Assembly (NCBI GenBank): GCA_943787725.1
Contig: CALSNM010000001.1
Coordinates: 328,415-392,414, forward strand
Direction of reading: 5' to 3'
DNA from: an uncultured Flavobacteriales bacterium
GTDB taxonomy: Bacteria; Bacteroidota; Bacteroidia; Flavobacteriales_D; Parvicellaceae
Length of the DNA: 64,000 bases
Of the stretch, positions 41,863 through 51,482 are shown piece after piece (position 1 is the stretch's first letter; each line of letters begins with the position of its first letter). The translations under genes and the position numbers were made by a program. The notes below the pieces were generated by a model. It saw only the letters and a list, made by a program, of their open reading frames with translations, made no database searches and was not told where the DNA came from.

Positions 41863-42999
41863 ATGAAAAATTTATTTAGAATCACACTAATGACATTGGC
41901 TTTAACCTCAGCAAGTATTAAAATACAATGTCAAGACAAAGCAGCAGTAGTTAACGTTTATACAGATGGAGTAACAATTTCTCCAAATGGGGCGGAAAGT
42001 TTACTCAGAATAGAACTAACCAAAACCGAACAATTTAAAGTATTTGACAAACTAGATATGCTTGAAATTGCTAAAGACAATGAAATTGACTTTAAAGATT
42101 GCTATGGCAAAAAGTGCTTACACAATATTGGTGTTCTGGCCGAAGTTGACAAAATCGTTACAGGCTCCATCGAAAACTTAGGGAAGAAAATAGTCGTAAC
42201 AATAAAGATTCTTGACATAAATACCGACAGCTATGATCAAATTGCAATTCAAGAGTTCATCAATATTGAAACAGAGCTTCAAAATATGGTTCAAATTACC
42301 TTAAATAAAGCGCTAAGTATTGAAAACGATAAAGCCGCAATGGAAACACTGGTTTATTTTAATCAACCACCAAAAACACCAACAGTTCAAATCAGCAATA
42401 GTGGACCAAGAATGGGGCTGGCTATGGTTGGAGGAGACTTACAAGAGGTATTAACACGCTCAGAAGAAGAAGGAGGGTATGAAGCAATTCCAATATTATC
42501 TCAGTTTGGCTACCAATTTGAACAAGTTTATTTAAGCTCTGGTAATTTTCAAGCACTTGCTGAAGGAATGGTCTTAATGACTGGACTGGAGCAAGGCTTA
42601 TTTAACCCGAGTTTTGCTTTTATGAATGGATTTAGAAACTCTAAGACGGGAATTGAGATTGCATTTGGACCTAGCATTAAGTTTAAGAGAGAGGCACAAG
42701 GATATCGAGATGAAGATAACATTTGGCACCGCAGCCAGGAATGGGATGCGAGTGAACAAGTAACTGATAGTGCCGGTTTCACCTATACAGATTATAATGC
42801 AAACCCAAACCCTTACGAAATCGTTACAAAGCTCGACAAACGAGGAGACATAAAACTAGCTGCAACATGGGTATGGGCAGTAGGTAAAACATTCCATTCA
42901 GGATACCTTAACATCCCTGTAAACGCATACTTCTCTTATGGAAAAGAGGGATGGTATACTGGACTATCAGTAGGGTTTAACATTGCAAAAAAAGATTAA
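41863..42999 (+). CDS. Exported protein, CsgG/LpoB-like N-terminus, function unknown
   Basis: This 378-residue protein has a signal peptide (ITLMTLALTSASIKIQCQ). Residues about 25-170 look like the alpha/beta fold shared by CsgG, LpoB and TolB N-terminal domains: AAVVNVYTDG, LLRIELTKTEQFKVFDK, then a Cys pair in FKDCYGKKCLH, EVDKIVTGSIENLGKK and ILDINTDS. The C-terminal 200 residues are rich in alternating hydrophobic and aromatic strands (GYLNIPVNAYFSYG, WYTGLSVGFNIA), as in outer membrane barrels. I do not recognise a named family. An own promoter and a downstream inverted repeat suggest a single-gene unit. Confidence 0.7.
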   Translation: MKNLFRITLMTLALTSASIKIQCQDKAAVVNVYTDGVTISPNGAESLLRIELTKTEQFKVFDKLDMLEIAKDNEIDFKDCYGKKCLHNIGVLAEVDKIVTGSIENLGKKIVVTIKILDINTDSYDQIAIQEFINIETELQNMVQITLNKALSIENDKAAMETLVYFNQPPKTPTVQISNSGPRMGLAMVGGDLQEVLTRSEEEGGYEAIPILSQFGYQFEQVYLSSGNFQALAEGMVLMTGLEQGLFNPSFAFMNGFRNSKTGIEIAFGPSIKFKREAQGYRDEDNIWHRSQEWDASEQVTDSAGFTYTDYNANPNPYEIVTKLDKRGDIKLAATWVWAVGKTFHSGYLNIPVNAYFSYGKEGWYTGLSVGFNIAKKD

Positions 43000-43005
43000 A
43001 CAATT

Positions 43006-43054
43006 AATTACAAAGAGCTGGGAAAGCATACAAGCTAACCTGGCCTTTGTAATT
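43006..43054 (+). terminator. Inverted repeat after the 378-residue protein gene
   Basis: AATTACAAAG (43006-43015) and CTTTGTAATT (43045-43054) form a perfect 10-bp stem with a 29-nt loop, followed by a pyrimidine-rich tract. Plausible terminator. Confidence 0.4.
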
Positions 43055-43143
43055 CTTCTATTCTCTATTTATAACTAAGATTAACATCCTTTAACAACCT
43101 CTTTTATTATATTTACGTTGAAATAGTTTTTAAATTGTTTATT

Positions 43144-45567
43144 ATGAAAAACTTTCAAGAGGTTAATTCAAATATAATATACTCTGAGCGTCATTTAAAA
43201 GCTGTAAGAAATGAAATTGAGAAAGTAAGGAATGAACTCTCGTCGGAAGAATTAATAAAAAACTCATCTTCTCCTCGCTTTAAAAACATCCACAAACATC
43301 TAAAAGAGGTAGCCAAAGAGCTATATCTAATTAGAGAAGCTCTTGCAACTTTTGACAGTTTGCTACCAGAACATGAAGATGCCACGACAAAATACAAAAA
43401 ACTTGTTCTTGAATTGAAAGCTCTAAAACAAGAATTAGATAGCTTTCAAAATAGCGCGACTGCACCTCAAAAGGAAAAAGAAGGTTCTCCAGAAAAGCAA
43501 AAAACGACAACTGAACCCATTCAGACCAAGAAACAGGAAGAACCAAAGAAAATAAGAGCTGAAGACACAGAAAGCTTTATTGGAACAAAGGTAATTAGTA
43601 TAGTGGGCATTTTACTGATGATGCTTGGAATTGGGTATGGGGCAAAATATGCCATTGAAAACAACTTAATAAGCCCTACAGTTTGGATAATTGCAGTATA
43701 CATTCTAGGAACCGCGCTGCTACTATTGGCGTTAAAACTAAAAAGCAAATACGAAAACTTTTCTGCCGTATTATTAAGCGGTGCGATGGCTATCTATTAT
43801 TTTACCACTTATTTTGCTTTCGCTCAATACGACCTTATTGCACGAGAAGTAGCGTTCGGAATGATGCTTGTTTTTACTGTATTTACAGTACTTGCGGCAT
43901 TACGATACGACAATCAAATTATTGCCCACATTGGGTTTGTTGGAGCATATGCTGTTCCGTTTCTTGTGCGCGGAAACAATGAAAATGTTGTTGCATTGTT
44001 CTCCTTTATGGCTATAGTAAATGTTGGAATACTTGCCGTAGCCATTAAAAAGTATTGGCAATCACTACTCTATTCAGCCTTCTTTCTAACCTGGTTAATA
44101 TTTACAAAGTGGTTTCTATCAGTATATAATCCCTCTATTGACCTAAATACAGCGATCATATTTGCTTCTTTGTTCTTTATCATTTTCTATGCAACCATTC
44201 TTGCCTACAAGCTATTGCATTCAAAAGTTTTTGATGGTGGAGACATCTCCCTAATCATATTAAACGCTGTTTTCGCATACAGTTTTGGATTAACAATCCT
44301 ATCTAATAATACCTCAACAGAAAACTACTTAGGCTTATTTACGGTTTTAAATGGGGTGGTGCATATCATCGTGAATGTCGTTATTAAAAGATTCCAAGGA
44401 TACTACAAGAACATGCATTATCTAACATTTGGACTCGCACTAGCATTTATTACCATAGCTATACCTGTAGAGTTTAATGGGAGCTGGTTGGCTTTGTTTT
44501 GGCTTGCTGAATCTGCTGTTCTTTTATGGATTGGAAGAACACAAAAAGGACGATTCTATGAAATATTCTCCTATCCATTATTAGGGTTTGCAATTATTTC
44601 ACTTATGTATGGATGGGGAGAATACTATGGCAGTCTTAATGAATTTAAACTGTTCTTAAGTGTTGACTTTTTTATATCAATACTGTTTATCTTAATCTTG
44701 GGCGGAATGCTAATTATAGGCAAGAAAACAAAAGAAAATGCTTTCAACGATTACGGTGGAGTTCTCACTGGAGTTCTATTCCCGGTCCTATATTTGGCTT
44801 TTTTCCTTGAAATCAATAGCTATTGGAGTGCCCAATTGGAAATAAGTAATGAACTTCCTCAATGGCTTTGGAAAAATCCCAAAGCTCAAGCACTTTCAGC
44901 ATTTAGGGTAATCTGGTTAACAAACTACACTTTATTGTATCTAATCGTTATCTCATGGGTCAACATAAAGATTTACAAAAATAGAACCTTCGCAGGGATC
45001 AATTTAATTATAAACGCTATTGCTATTTTCTTGTTTTTAACTTTTGGTCTCTATAACTTGAGCCTATCCAAAGGGTTCGGGGATTTTGGGACACAGTATC
45101 TTCTAAGATACTCTTCTATTGCAATTTTTGGCGGTTTACTTTTTTCAACAAGTCAATATATAAAGCAGCCATTTATCCTGCTTAATTCATCGGTTGGAAT
45201 AAATGTCGCAACGCATATTATTTTCTTGTGTGTTCTAACAAGCGAATTGTTTAACTGGATGCACTTGCTGAATACCCAGTCAATATATAAACTTGGACTA
45301 AGCTTGCTGTGGAGCATATATGGGTTTGGATTGATTATTTTCGGCATATGGAAACGATTAAAACACCTGCGAATAATGGCATTTATCATTTTTGGAATAA
45401 CAATCTTGAAATTATTCCTTTACGATATTGCGCATCAAAGTACAATATCTAAAACAATTGTAATGATTAGTTTGGGAGCTGTTTTATTAATCGTTTCTTT
45501 TTTATATAATAAATATATCGGAAAGATATTAAAGGAAGAAAATGAGATTAAAGAAAATATAGGGTAA
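43144..45567 (+). CDS. DUF2339 multi-pass membrane protein
   Basis: This 807-residue protein starts at MKNFQEVNSN (ATG 43144; a TTG three codons earlier is less likely). The N-terminal 110 residues are a charged coiled coil (LKAVRNEIEKVRNELSSEEL, LVLELKALKQELDSFQ), then a Lys/Glu/Gln/Thr linker. ESFIGTKVISIVGILLMMLG opens a long series of more than 20 hydrophobic helices to the end, including WLALFWLAESAVLLWIGR, a signature of DUF2339. The biochemical role of this family is not known. It converges with YceI across a shared terminator hairpin. Confidence 0.85.
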   Translation: MKNFQEVNSNIIYSERHLKAVRNEIEKVRNELSSEELIKNSSSPRFKNIHKHLKEVAKELYLIREALATFDSLLPEHEDATTKYKKLVLELKALKQELDSFQNSATAPQKEKEGSPEKQKTTTEPIQTKKQEEPKKIRAEDTESFIGTKVISIVGILLMMLGIGYGAKYAIENNLISPTVWIIAVYILGTALLLLALKLKSKYENFSAVLLSGAMAIYYFTTYFAFAQYDLIAREVAFGMMLVFTVFTVLAALRYDNQIIAHIGFVGAYAVPFLVRGNNENVVALFSFMAIVNVGILAVAIKKYWQSLLYSAFFLTWLIFTKWFLSVYNPSIDLNTAIIFASLFFIIFYATILAYKLLHSKVFDGGDISLIILNAVFAYSFGLTILSNNTSTENYLGLFTVLNGVVHIIVNVVIKRFQGYYKNMHYLTFGLALAFITIAIPVEFNGSWLALFWLAESAVLLWIGRTQKGRFYEIFSYPLLGFAIISLMYGWGEYYGSLNEFKLFLSVDFFISILFILILGGMLIIGKKTKENAFNDYGGVLTGVLFPVLYLAFFLEINSYWSAQLEISNELPQWLWKNPKAQALSAFRVIWLTNYTLLYLIVISWVNIKIYKNRTFAGINLIINAIAIFLFLTFGLYNLSLSKGFGDFGTQYLLRYSSIAIFGGLLFSTSQYIKQPFILLNSSVGINVATHIIFLCVLTSELFNWMHLLNTQSIYKLGLSLLWSIYGFGLIIFGIWKRLKHLRIMAFIIFGITILKLFLYDIAHQSTISKTIVMISLGAVLLIVSFLYNKYIGKILKEENEIKENIG

Positions 45568-45569
45568 AA

Positions 45570-45597
45570 AAAGAGGAGTGATTACTCACTCCTCTTT
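45570..45597. terminator. Bidirectional terminator between the DUF2339 and YceI genes
   Basis: A perfect 12-bp stem (AAAGAGGAGTGA / TCACTCCTCTTT) with a TTAC loop lies between two convergent stop codons, with an A-run on one side serving as a T-run for the opposite strand. Confidence 0.75.
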
Positions 45598-45619
45598 AAA
45601 CCAAATCAAATCTTCCGGA

Positions 45620-46270
45620 CTAGTGAGCGGCTTTGCTCGCCGAAATATCTAACTGAAAAGTAACGGTTGGATTAGTTGCTTCCAATTTTTCTGCTTCTGG
45701 AAGAGTATCTTGCTCCAATAAATAGGGTAGGTTAAACTGCAACATGTTTAAATCGAAATTTGCTGTGGCAGCAATCGATTCAGAAGACATATTCATTTCA
45801 ACAGGAAATGAAACCTCCTTACTTATTCCAAGTACGTTTAGGGAACCTGTCAATACTCCATCAGTGATGTTTGTAATTGTAAACGAAGATGTTGCGAAAT
45901 CAGCCACAAAGAAAAATGAAGTATCCATTAAATGATTTTGCAACATTACTGTATACTCATTTGGCTCTCCAGATTCAAGTATAGAAGTCATGTCAAAACT
46001 GAAGTCGCCCCCTATGACAAGGTCGTTTTCAACAACAATAGACCCAGTGCTAATGTCAACTGTTCCAATATGATCAGGAACCGTATCTTTATATGATTGG
46101 GCACTCCAAGTAACAACTGAAGATTCAGCTACATGATATGTCCCGCTTAATTTAGCAACATCAACATTTTCCGTTGCTGTAGCTTCCGTTTCTGTATCTT
46201 TTTCTCCGCAAGAAGAAAAAGCGATAGTTGACAATGCCAACACTGATAATATAGTTTTTTTCATTTTCAT
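45620..46270 (-). CDS. YceI-like lipoprotein
   Basis: This 216-residue protein starts MKMKKTILSVLALSTIAFSS with lipobox Cys in FSSCGEKD (ATG 46270, or 46264 two codons later). The lipocalin-like YceI domain is clear: VDVAKLSGTYHVAESSVVTW, DHIGTVDISTGSIVVE, DLVIGGDFSFDMTSI, MDTSFFFVADFATSSF and GISKEVSFPVEM. YceI proteins bind isoprenoid-type lipids in the periplasm; the ligand here is unknown. It diverges from ftsX, with a 151-nt spacer. Confidence 0.88.
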   Translation of the reverse strand: MKMKKTILSVLALSTIAFSSCGEKDTETEATATENVDVAKLSGTYHVAESSVVTWSAQSYKDTVPDHIGTVDISTGSIVVENDLVIGGDFSFDMTSILESGEPNEYTVMLQNHLMDTSFFFVADFATSSFTITNITDGVLTGSLNVLGISKEVSFPVEMNMSSESIAATANFDLNMLQFNLPYLLEQDTLPEAEKLEATNPTVTFQLDISASKAAH

Positions 46271-46409
46271 TAATTTTTCACAAAAATACTTGCATTTTTT
46301 ACAAATCCTAGAGTTTTTCAATTTTATTTGTTGCAACATCTATTTGTTTTCACATTCCTTCGTTAACATTATTTGGCAACTGCCAGGGGAACTCATTAAT
46401 AAATTAAAC

Positions 46410-46417
46410 TACTTTCG
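46410..46417 (+). promoter_or_regulatory. Possible -7 box directly before ftsX
   Basis: TACTTTCG differs from TAnnTTTG at one position and lies 4 nt before the ATG at 46422. If active it would give a leaderless ftsX transcript. Confidence 0.3.
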
Positions 46418-46421
46418 TAGT

Positions 46422-47318
46422 ATGGCAAAATCAAAGAGTAAACCAGGAGGAACAGGATTATCGACAGTTGTCGGAATATCTCTACTACTTTTTCTTCTGG
46501 GAGTTTTTGCCTATATCCTTACAACACTTACTGCAAGTGCCGATGCAATGAAGGAACAGTTAGTTGTCGATATTCTTTTTAGAGAAGAGGCACGCGAAGT
46601 TGATATTTTGAAAATGGAAAAAGAACTTGCTGCAATGCCCCATGTCCTCACCGCACAATATGTGTCTAAAGACTCTGCAAAAGCGTTAATGATGGAAAGA
46701 TTGGGACACGATTCATTTGATATTCTAGACGGCGCAAACCCTTTAAGACCATCCATAGCAGTTAACCTTGCATCGGATTATGTTAATGCGGATAGTGCTA
46801 GTAGTTTCCAAAATAAATTATTGAGCGGAAATGAACATGTAATTGAAGACGTTTCATATGATAGCACTCAGTTCATAGAACTAACCAATACTTTTTCATG
46901 GCTTCGCTTTATTATATTGACTATTGGAGGAATTCTACTATTTATTGCAATGGCATTAATTAACAATACAATTCGCCTTTCCGTTTATTCAAAAAGATTT
47001 ACAATAAAAACCATGCAATTAGTTGGCGCAAAGCCAAGCTTTATAAGGCGCCCTTTCTTACTTAATGCATTAGGCCAAGGTTTGCTTTCTGGGATTATTG
47101 CAGTTGGGCTTTTAGTAGCTTTTGGATATTTCTTTGGACAAATTAGTCCCGGACAAATAGAAAGGATTACCACGAGCGAAGCTCAGCTCCAAAAAGAATT
47201 TCAGATATTTGCACAACTTTTTGGTGGAATTATCCTTTTGGGTATTTTTGTGAGCTGGATATCTACATACTTCGCTCTAAGTAAATATATCTGGATCAAA
47301 ACAGAAAAACTATACTAA
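46422..47318 (+). CDS. ftsX: Cell division ABC transporter-like protein FtsX
   Basis: This 298-residue inner membrane protein is the partner of the FtsE ATPase and relays signals to cell-wall hydrolases during division. It starts MAKSKSKPGGTGLSTVVGIS (an in-frame upstream extension lacks family similarity). Features: TM1 SLLLFLLGVFAYILTTL, an extracytoplasmic domain (about 35-165) and three C-terminal TM segments (FIILTIGGILLFIAMALINN, LSGIIAVGLLVAFGYFF, FGGIILLGIFVSWISTYF). NNTIRLSVYSKRFTIKTMQL, LVGAKPSFIRRPFL is the conserved cytoplasmic loop. ftsE is not in the window. First gene of the ftsX-DUF3098-uppP-truB run. Confidence 0.93.
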   Translation: MAKSKSKPGGTGLSTVVGISLLLFLLGVFAYILTTLTASADAMKEQLVVDILFREEAREVDILKMEKELAAMPHVLTAQYVSKDSAKALMMERLGHDSFDILDGANPLRPSIAVNLASDYVNADSASSFQNKLLSGNEHVIEDVSYDSTQFIELTNTFSWLRFIILTIGGILLFIAMALINNTIRLSVYSKRFTIKTMQLVGAKPSFIRRPFLLNALGQGLLSGIIAVGLLVAFGYFFGQISPGQIERITTSEAQLQKEFQIFAQLFGGIILLGIFVSWISTYFALSKYIWIKTEKLY

Positions 47319-47630
47319 ATGGAAAATTCAGTAATGGCCCTTTCAAGGGAAAACTTCAAATACATCATTGTTGGTTGTGTTATTGTTATTGTAGGATTTA
47401 TACTTATGTCTGGAGGAGGAACAGAAGATCCTACTCAATTTAATAAGGAGGAATTATTTAGTTTTAGAAGAATTACCCTAGCACCATTTTTGGTTATGCT
47501 TGGATATGGTGTCGTCCTTTTTGGAATATTAAAACGACCAAAAAAAGGCACAACTATCGAAAACTCTGACATCATTGAAGAATCGGTTGCCGAAAATGAG
47601 GATATCCTTGACGACATGCCCAACAATTAG
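47319..47630 (+). CDS. DUF3098 membrane protein
   Basis: This 103-residue protein has two TM helices (IIVGCVIVIVGFILMSGGG and LAPFLVMLGYGVVLFGIL) and an acidic C-terminal tail. The sequence and position between ftsX and uppP match the Bacteroidota DUF3098 family. The ATG directly follows the ftsX stop, which indicates translational coupling. Function not known; the neighbourhood suggests the cell envelope or division. Confidence 0.85.
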   Translation: MENSVMALSRENFKYIIVGCVIVIVGFILMSGGGTEDPTQFNKEELFSFRRITLAPFLVMLGYGVVLFGILKRPKKGTTIENSDIIEESVAENEDILDDMPNN

Positions 47631-47632
47631 TA

Positions 47633-48424
47633 ATGGACTGGATAGAAGCTTTTATTCTTGGGGTAATCCAAGGGCTTACAGAATTTTTACCTGTTAGTAG
47701 CAGCGGTCATTTAGAGTTAGCTAAATTAGTTCTTCCCAGTGAATATACTGGCGAATCCAGCATGCTGATGACAGTTGTTTTGCACTTTGCAACTGCTTTA
47801 AGTACCGTAGTTATTTTCAGAAAAGAATTATTGCAAATTATCAAAGGTCTTTTGCAATTTCAATGGAATGATGCATCAAAATTCTCTGTAAAAATTATTA
47901 TCTCAATGATTCCAGCCGCCCTAGTAGGAGTGTTTTTTGACGATATAATAGAATCTTTTTTTAATGGTGCAGTTCTATTGGTTGGCTCAATGTTGCTTGT
48001 TACTGGAGGCTTACTGTTCCTTGCTGACAAAACCAAAAACACAACGAAGGAAGTTAGTTTTGGCCACTCTATTATTATCGGAATATCTCAAGCAATAGCA
48101 ATTCTCCCAGGTATTTCAAGATCCGGAGCTACAATTGGAACTTCAGTTTTACTTGGAATAGATCGAGAAAAAGCTGCCCGATTTTCTTTTTTAATGGTAG
48201 TACCTTTAATTTTTGGTAAAATTGCAAAAGATGTATTGAGCGATAAATTTAGTTTAGAAAGCATAGACATAGCGTCATTATCAATTGGTTTTCTTGCTGC
48301 ATTTATTACTGGCTTAATTGCCTGCACCTGGATGATCTCTTTAGTAAAGAAAAGTAAATTGGTCTATTTTTCTTTTTATTGTTTTATTGTAGGAACTGCA
48401 GCAGTGATTTGGTCTTTTATCTAA
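47633..48424 (+). CDS. uppP: Undecaprenyl-diphosphatase
   Basis: This 263-residue integral membrane enzyme removes a phosphate from undecaprenyl diphosphate to recycle the lipid carrier for peptidoglycan. The BacA/UppP signatures are visible: GVIQGLTEFLPVSSSGHLEL near the N-terminus and ILPGISRSGATIGTSVLLG in the middle, with multiple TM helices. The gene starts 2 nt after the DUF3098 stop and is followed after 3 nt by truB. Confidence 0.95.
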   Translation: MDWIEAFILGVIQGLTEFLPVSSSGHLELAKLVLPSEYTGESSMLMTVVLHFATALSTVVIFRKELLQIIKGLLQFQWNDASKFSVKIIISMIPAALVGVFFDDIIESFFNGAVLLVGSMLLVTGGLLFLADKTKNTTKEVSFGHSIIIGISQAIAILPGISRSGATIGTSVLLGIDREKAARFSFLMVVPLIFGKIAKDVLSDKFSLESIDIASLSIGFLAAFITGLIACTWMISLVKKSKLVYFSFYCFIVGTAAVIWSFI

Positions 48425-48427
48425 AAA

Positions 48428-49150
48428 ATGAGCGGGTTAAAAAAATATAACTTTAGAAAAGGAGAAGTTGTTTTAGTTGACAAGCCTTTGCATTGGACTT
48501 CGTTTGATGTGGTTAACAAACTTCGATATCCGCTTAAAACAAAATACAACATCAAACGTTTCAAAGTAGGTCATGCAGGAACCCTGGATCCATTAGCAAC
48601 AGGCCTATTGGTTATTTGCACGGGTAAAATGACAAAAGAAATCAATGCTTTTGTTTTAGATAGCAAAGAATATACCGGAGTTATTCAACTGGGAGCAACC
48701 ACCCCCAGCTACGATTTAGAAACTGAAATCGACGCTACTTTTCCTACAGGCCACATTGATCAGGATTTGGTTAATCAGGTTATTCCACAGTTTTCTGGAA
48801 CAATTAAACAGGTCCCTCCTATTTACTCTGCAAAAAAAGTAGATGGAAAAAGAGCTTATGACCTGGCTCGGAAAGGTATTAAAGTGGAATTGAAAGAAAA
48901 TGAAATTACCATTATCGACTTAGAGTTAAACCTTACAGATAATCATCAAATTACCTTTAAAGTGAATTGCGGAAAAGGAACCTATATCCGCTCTTTGGCA
49001 AACGATATTGGAAAAGCTTTGAGCTCAGGAGGACACCTTATAGAATTGCGAAGAACTAGGTCTGGTCACTTTACTGCTGAGGATGCCAAAAGCGTTGAAC
49101 AATGGGTAGAAATTATCAACAATACCGAGGTCTTAGAAGATATGATTTAA
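48428..49150 (+). CDS. truB: tRNA pseudouridine(55) synthase TruB
   Basis: This 240-residue enzyme makes pseudouridine at position 55 of tRNA. The catalytic Asp is in GHAGTLDPLATGLLVICTGK. Other motifs are VDKPLHWTSFDVV, PPIYSAKKVDGKRAYDLARK and CGKGTYIRSLANDIGKAL. The length fits the short Bacteroidota form without a PUA domain. It is in the ftsX-uppP operon; queA follows after 91 nt with its own promoter box. Confidence 0.95.
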   Translation: MSGLKKYNFRKGEVVLVDKPLHWTSFDVVNKLRYPLKTKYNIKRFKVGHAGTLDPLATGLLVICTGKMTKEINAFVLDSKEYTGVIQLGATTPSYDLETEIDATFPTGHIDQDLVNQVIPQFSGTIKQVPPIYSAKKVDGKRAYDLARKGIKVELKENEITIIDLELNLTDNHQITFKVNCGKGTYIRSLANDIGKALSSGGHLIELRRTRSGHFTAEDAKSVEQWVEIINNTEVLEDMI

Positions 49151-49201
49151 CCTAGATTCAAGTCAACCGAAAAAGCATTTTACTTTTCTCATTTTATTTG
49201 T

Positions 49202-49209
49202 TACTTTTG
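49202..49209 (+). promoter_or_regulatory. -7 box of queA
   Basis: TACTTTTG matches TAnnTTTG, 32 nt before the ATG at 49242, in the truB-queA gap. Confidence 0.5.
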
Positions 49210-49241
49210 GCGGCCCTAAAGCGTGTTATTAAAAATTAAAT

Positions 49242-50291
49242 ATGAAGTTATCACAATTCGAATTTGAGTTACCAGAAAAACTAGTGGCGGAGTATCCGTC
49301 AGAAGAAAGAGATGAATCTCGATTAATGGTTGTACACAAAGATACTGGAGAAATAGAGCACAAAATGTTTAAGGATATCCTTGATTATTTTGACGATGGA
49401 GATGTTTTTGTTTTGAACAATACAAAAGTTTTCCCTGCTAGAATGTATGGAAACAAAGAAAAAACCGGTGCTAAAATTGAAGTTTTCTTATTAAGAGAAT
49501 TAAATAAAGAAAGCTTGTTGTGGGATGTTCTCGTTGATCCTGCAAGAAAAATTAGAATAGGAAACAAGTTATATTTTGGAGAAGACGATGAATTAGTGGC
49601 GGAAGTAATTGACAACACAACATCAAGAGGAAGAACACTGCGTTTTCTTTTTGATGGTCCTTACGAAGAGTTTAAAGCTACAATTACAAAACTAGGAAAC
49701 ACACCACTTCCAAAATATATTAAAAGAGAAGCTGAGAAATCGGATGCTGAGCGTTACCAAACTATTTTTGCTACAGAAGAAGGAGCTGTTGCCGCTCCAA
49801 CTGCCGGATTGCACTTTAGCAAGCAATTAATGAAGCGACTAGAAATTAAAGGTATTGAATTTGCAAGATTAACCTTGCACGTTGGTTTAGGAACATTTAG
49901 ACCTGTGGAAGTTGAAGATCTTACCAAGCATAAAATGGATTCAGAGCAACTAAGAATCGATCAGGAGGCTGCTGATTTAATCAATAAAGCAAAAGACACA
50001 AAAAAACGTATTGTTTCTGTTGGAACCACTGCGATGAGGGCAATAGAGACATCAGTGTCAGTTGACAAACATCTTAAACCATACGAAGGATGGACGAATA
50101 AATTCATCTTTCCTCCTTATGAATTTAATCTTGCTGATGCAATGATTACAAACTTTCACACCCCAAAATCTACTTTATTGATGATGGTGAGTGCCTTTGC
50201 TGGCTATGATTTGATGATGGAAGCTTATAAGCAAGCCGTAAAAGAAAAATACAACTTCTACTCTTATGGTGACGCTATGTTAATCATCTAA
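49242..50291 (+). CDS. queA: S-adenosylmethionine:tRNA ribosyltransferase-isomerase QueA
   Basis: This 349-residue enzyme transfers the ribosyl part of SAM to preQ1 in tRNA to form epoxyqueuosine. Motifs: [20 protein letters not shown] at the N-terminus, [42 protein letters not shown] [18 protein letters not shown], and [20 protein letters not shown]. Length is normal. A strong terminator follows the stop. No other queuosine genes are in the window. Confidence 0.96.
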   Translation: MKLSQFEFELPEKLVAEYPSEERDESRLMVVHKDTGEIEHKMFKDILDYFDDGDVFVLNNTKVFPARMYGNKEKTGAKIEVFLLRELNKESLLWDVLVDPARKIRIGNKLYFGEDDELVAEVIDNTTSRGRTLRFLFDGPYEEFKATITKLGNTPLPKYIKREAEKSDAERYQTIFATEEGAVAAPTAGLHFSKQLMKRLEIKGIEFARLTLHVGLGTFRPVEVEDLTKHKMDSEQLRIDQEAADLINKAKDTKKRIVSVGTTAMRAIETSVSVDKHLKPYEGWTNKFIFPPYEFNLADAMITNFHTPKSTLLMMVSAFAGYDLMMEAYKQAVKEKYNFYSYGDAMLII

Positions 50292-50308
50292 ATAATTTTT
50301 ACTATTGT

Positions 50309-50339
50309 AAAACCTCGCCTAAAAGCGGGGTTTTTTTTT
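50309..50339 (+). terminator. Rho-independent terminator after queA
   Basis: A GC-rich stem (AACCTCGC / GCGGGGTT, with one G-T pair) and a 6-nt loop are followed by a run of nine T. Confidence 0.85.
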
Positions 50340-50364
50340 ATCTCGTTATCATCATTTATTCCAA

Positions 50365-50372
50365 TACCTTTG
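50365..50372 (+). promoter_or_regulatory. -7 box of rlmN, four nt before the start codon
   Basis: TACCTTTG matches TAnnTTTG. Only CTTT separates it from the GTG start at 50377, so the transcript would begin at or next to the start codon. Confidence 0.45.
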
Positions 50373-50376
50373 CTTT

Positions 50377-51423
50377 GTGGAAAAGAAAATAGACATCAGA
50401 CAGCTTTCACTAGAAGAACTAACGAACTACTTTACCGAAATTGGAGAAAAAGCTTTTCGTGCAAAACAAGTTTATGAATGGCTTTGGAAAAAAGGCGCTA
50501 TAAGTTTCGAAGAAATGACTAACCTTTCGCTGGCTGCGAGAGAAAAATTAAACAATAAATTTGAAATTCGATTCTTAGAAATTGCAGAAGCGCAAAAGAG
50601 CGAAGACAAAACAATAAAAAACGCTTTTAAATTAGCAGATGGCGCTGTAGTAGAAGGAGTATTAATTCCCGCAAAAAAAAGAATGACTGCATGTATCTCG
50701 ATTCAAGTGGGATGCAGTTTAACCTGCGCTTTTTGTGCCACAGGAAAGTTAAAAAGAGTAAGAAACCTTAACCCTGACGAAATATTTGATCAAGTTGTAT
50801 TAATAAACAAGCAATCCATAGAAAATTACAACACCCCTCTTTCTAATATTGTTTACATGGGGATGGGCGAACCCTTACTAAATTATAAAAATGTGCTTGC
50901 ATCCATCGATAAGATTACGAGCGAAGACGGTCTTGCAATGTCCCCGAAAAGAATTACTGTTTCTACTGCAGGAATTGCAAAAATGATTAAACAATTAGGA
51001 GATGACCAAGTAAGATTCAACCTGGCACTATCTTTACACGCTGCCAATGATGAAAAGCGCAATAAGATCATGCCCATCAACGAATCAAACACTTTAAATG
51101 TTTTGGCGGAAGCTTTAATTTATTTTCATGAAAAAACAGGTACTCGTATTACGTATGAGTACATCATTTTTAAAGGCTTCAACGACACCATTAGCGACGC
51201 TCGAGAGCTTGCGGAATTTTGCAAGATAACACCTTGTAAAATCAATATTATTGAATACAATTCAATTGATGGGGGAGAATTTCAACAAGCAGACCCAGAA
51301 AAAGTAGATGCTTTTGCAGAATTTTTAGAAAGAAAAAACCTCATCGTTAATGTAAGGCGAAGTAGAGGAAAAGACATTGATGCCGCGTGCGGCCAATTGG
51401 CTAACAAGAATGAAATAGCTTAG
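50377..51423 (+). CDS. rlmN: Dual-specificity rRNA/tRNA adenine-C2 methyltransferase RlmN
   Basis: This 348-residue radical SAM enzyme methylates C2 of A2503 in 23S rRNA and A37 in some tRNAs. It starts with GTG (MEKKIDIRQLSLEEL). The N-terminal accessory domain has KAFRAKQVYEWLWKKG. The radical SAM cluster is CSLTCAFCATGKLKR (CxxxCxxC). Others: VYMGMGEPLLNY, NLALSLHAANDEKRN, and the C-terminal catalytic Cys region RRSRGKDIDAACGQLA. There is no ATG at the conserved N-terminus, so GTG is likely real. Confidence 0.95.
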   Translation: MEKKIDIRQLSLEELTNYFTEIGEKAFRAKQVYEWLWKKGAISFEEMTNLSLAAREKLNNKFEIRFLEIAEAQKSEDKTIKNAFKLADGAVVEGVLIPAKKRMTACISIQVGCSLTCAFCATGKLKRVRNLNPDEIFDQVVLINKQSIENYNTPLSNIVYMGMGEPLLNYKNVLASIDKITSEDGLAMSPKRITVSTAGIAKMIKQLGDDQVRFNLALSLHAANDEKRNKIMPINESNTLNVLAEALIYFHEKTGTRITYEYIIFKGFNDTISDARELAEFCKITPCKINIIEYNSIDGGEFQQADPEKVDAFAEFLERKNLIVNVRRSRGKDIDAACGQLANKNEIA

Positions 51424-51482
51424 TAGTTCCTGGAACACTATTTGTCATACTTTTACATGAATAAAAGGACTGAAATCAATTC

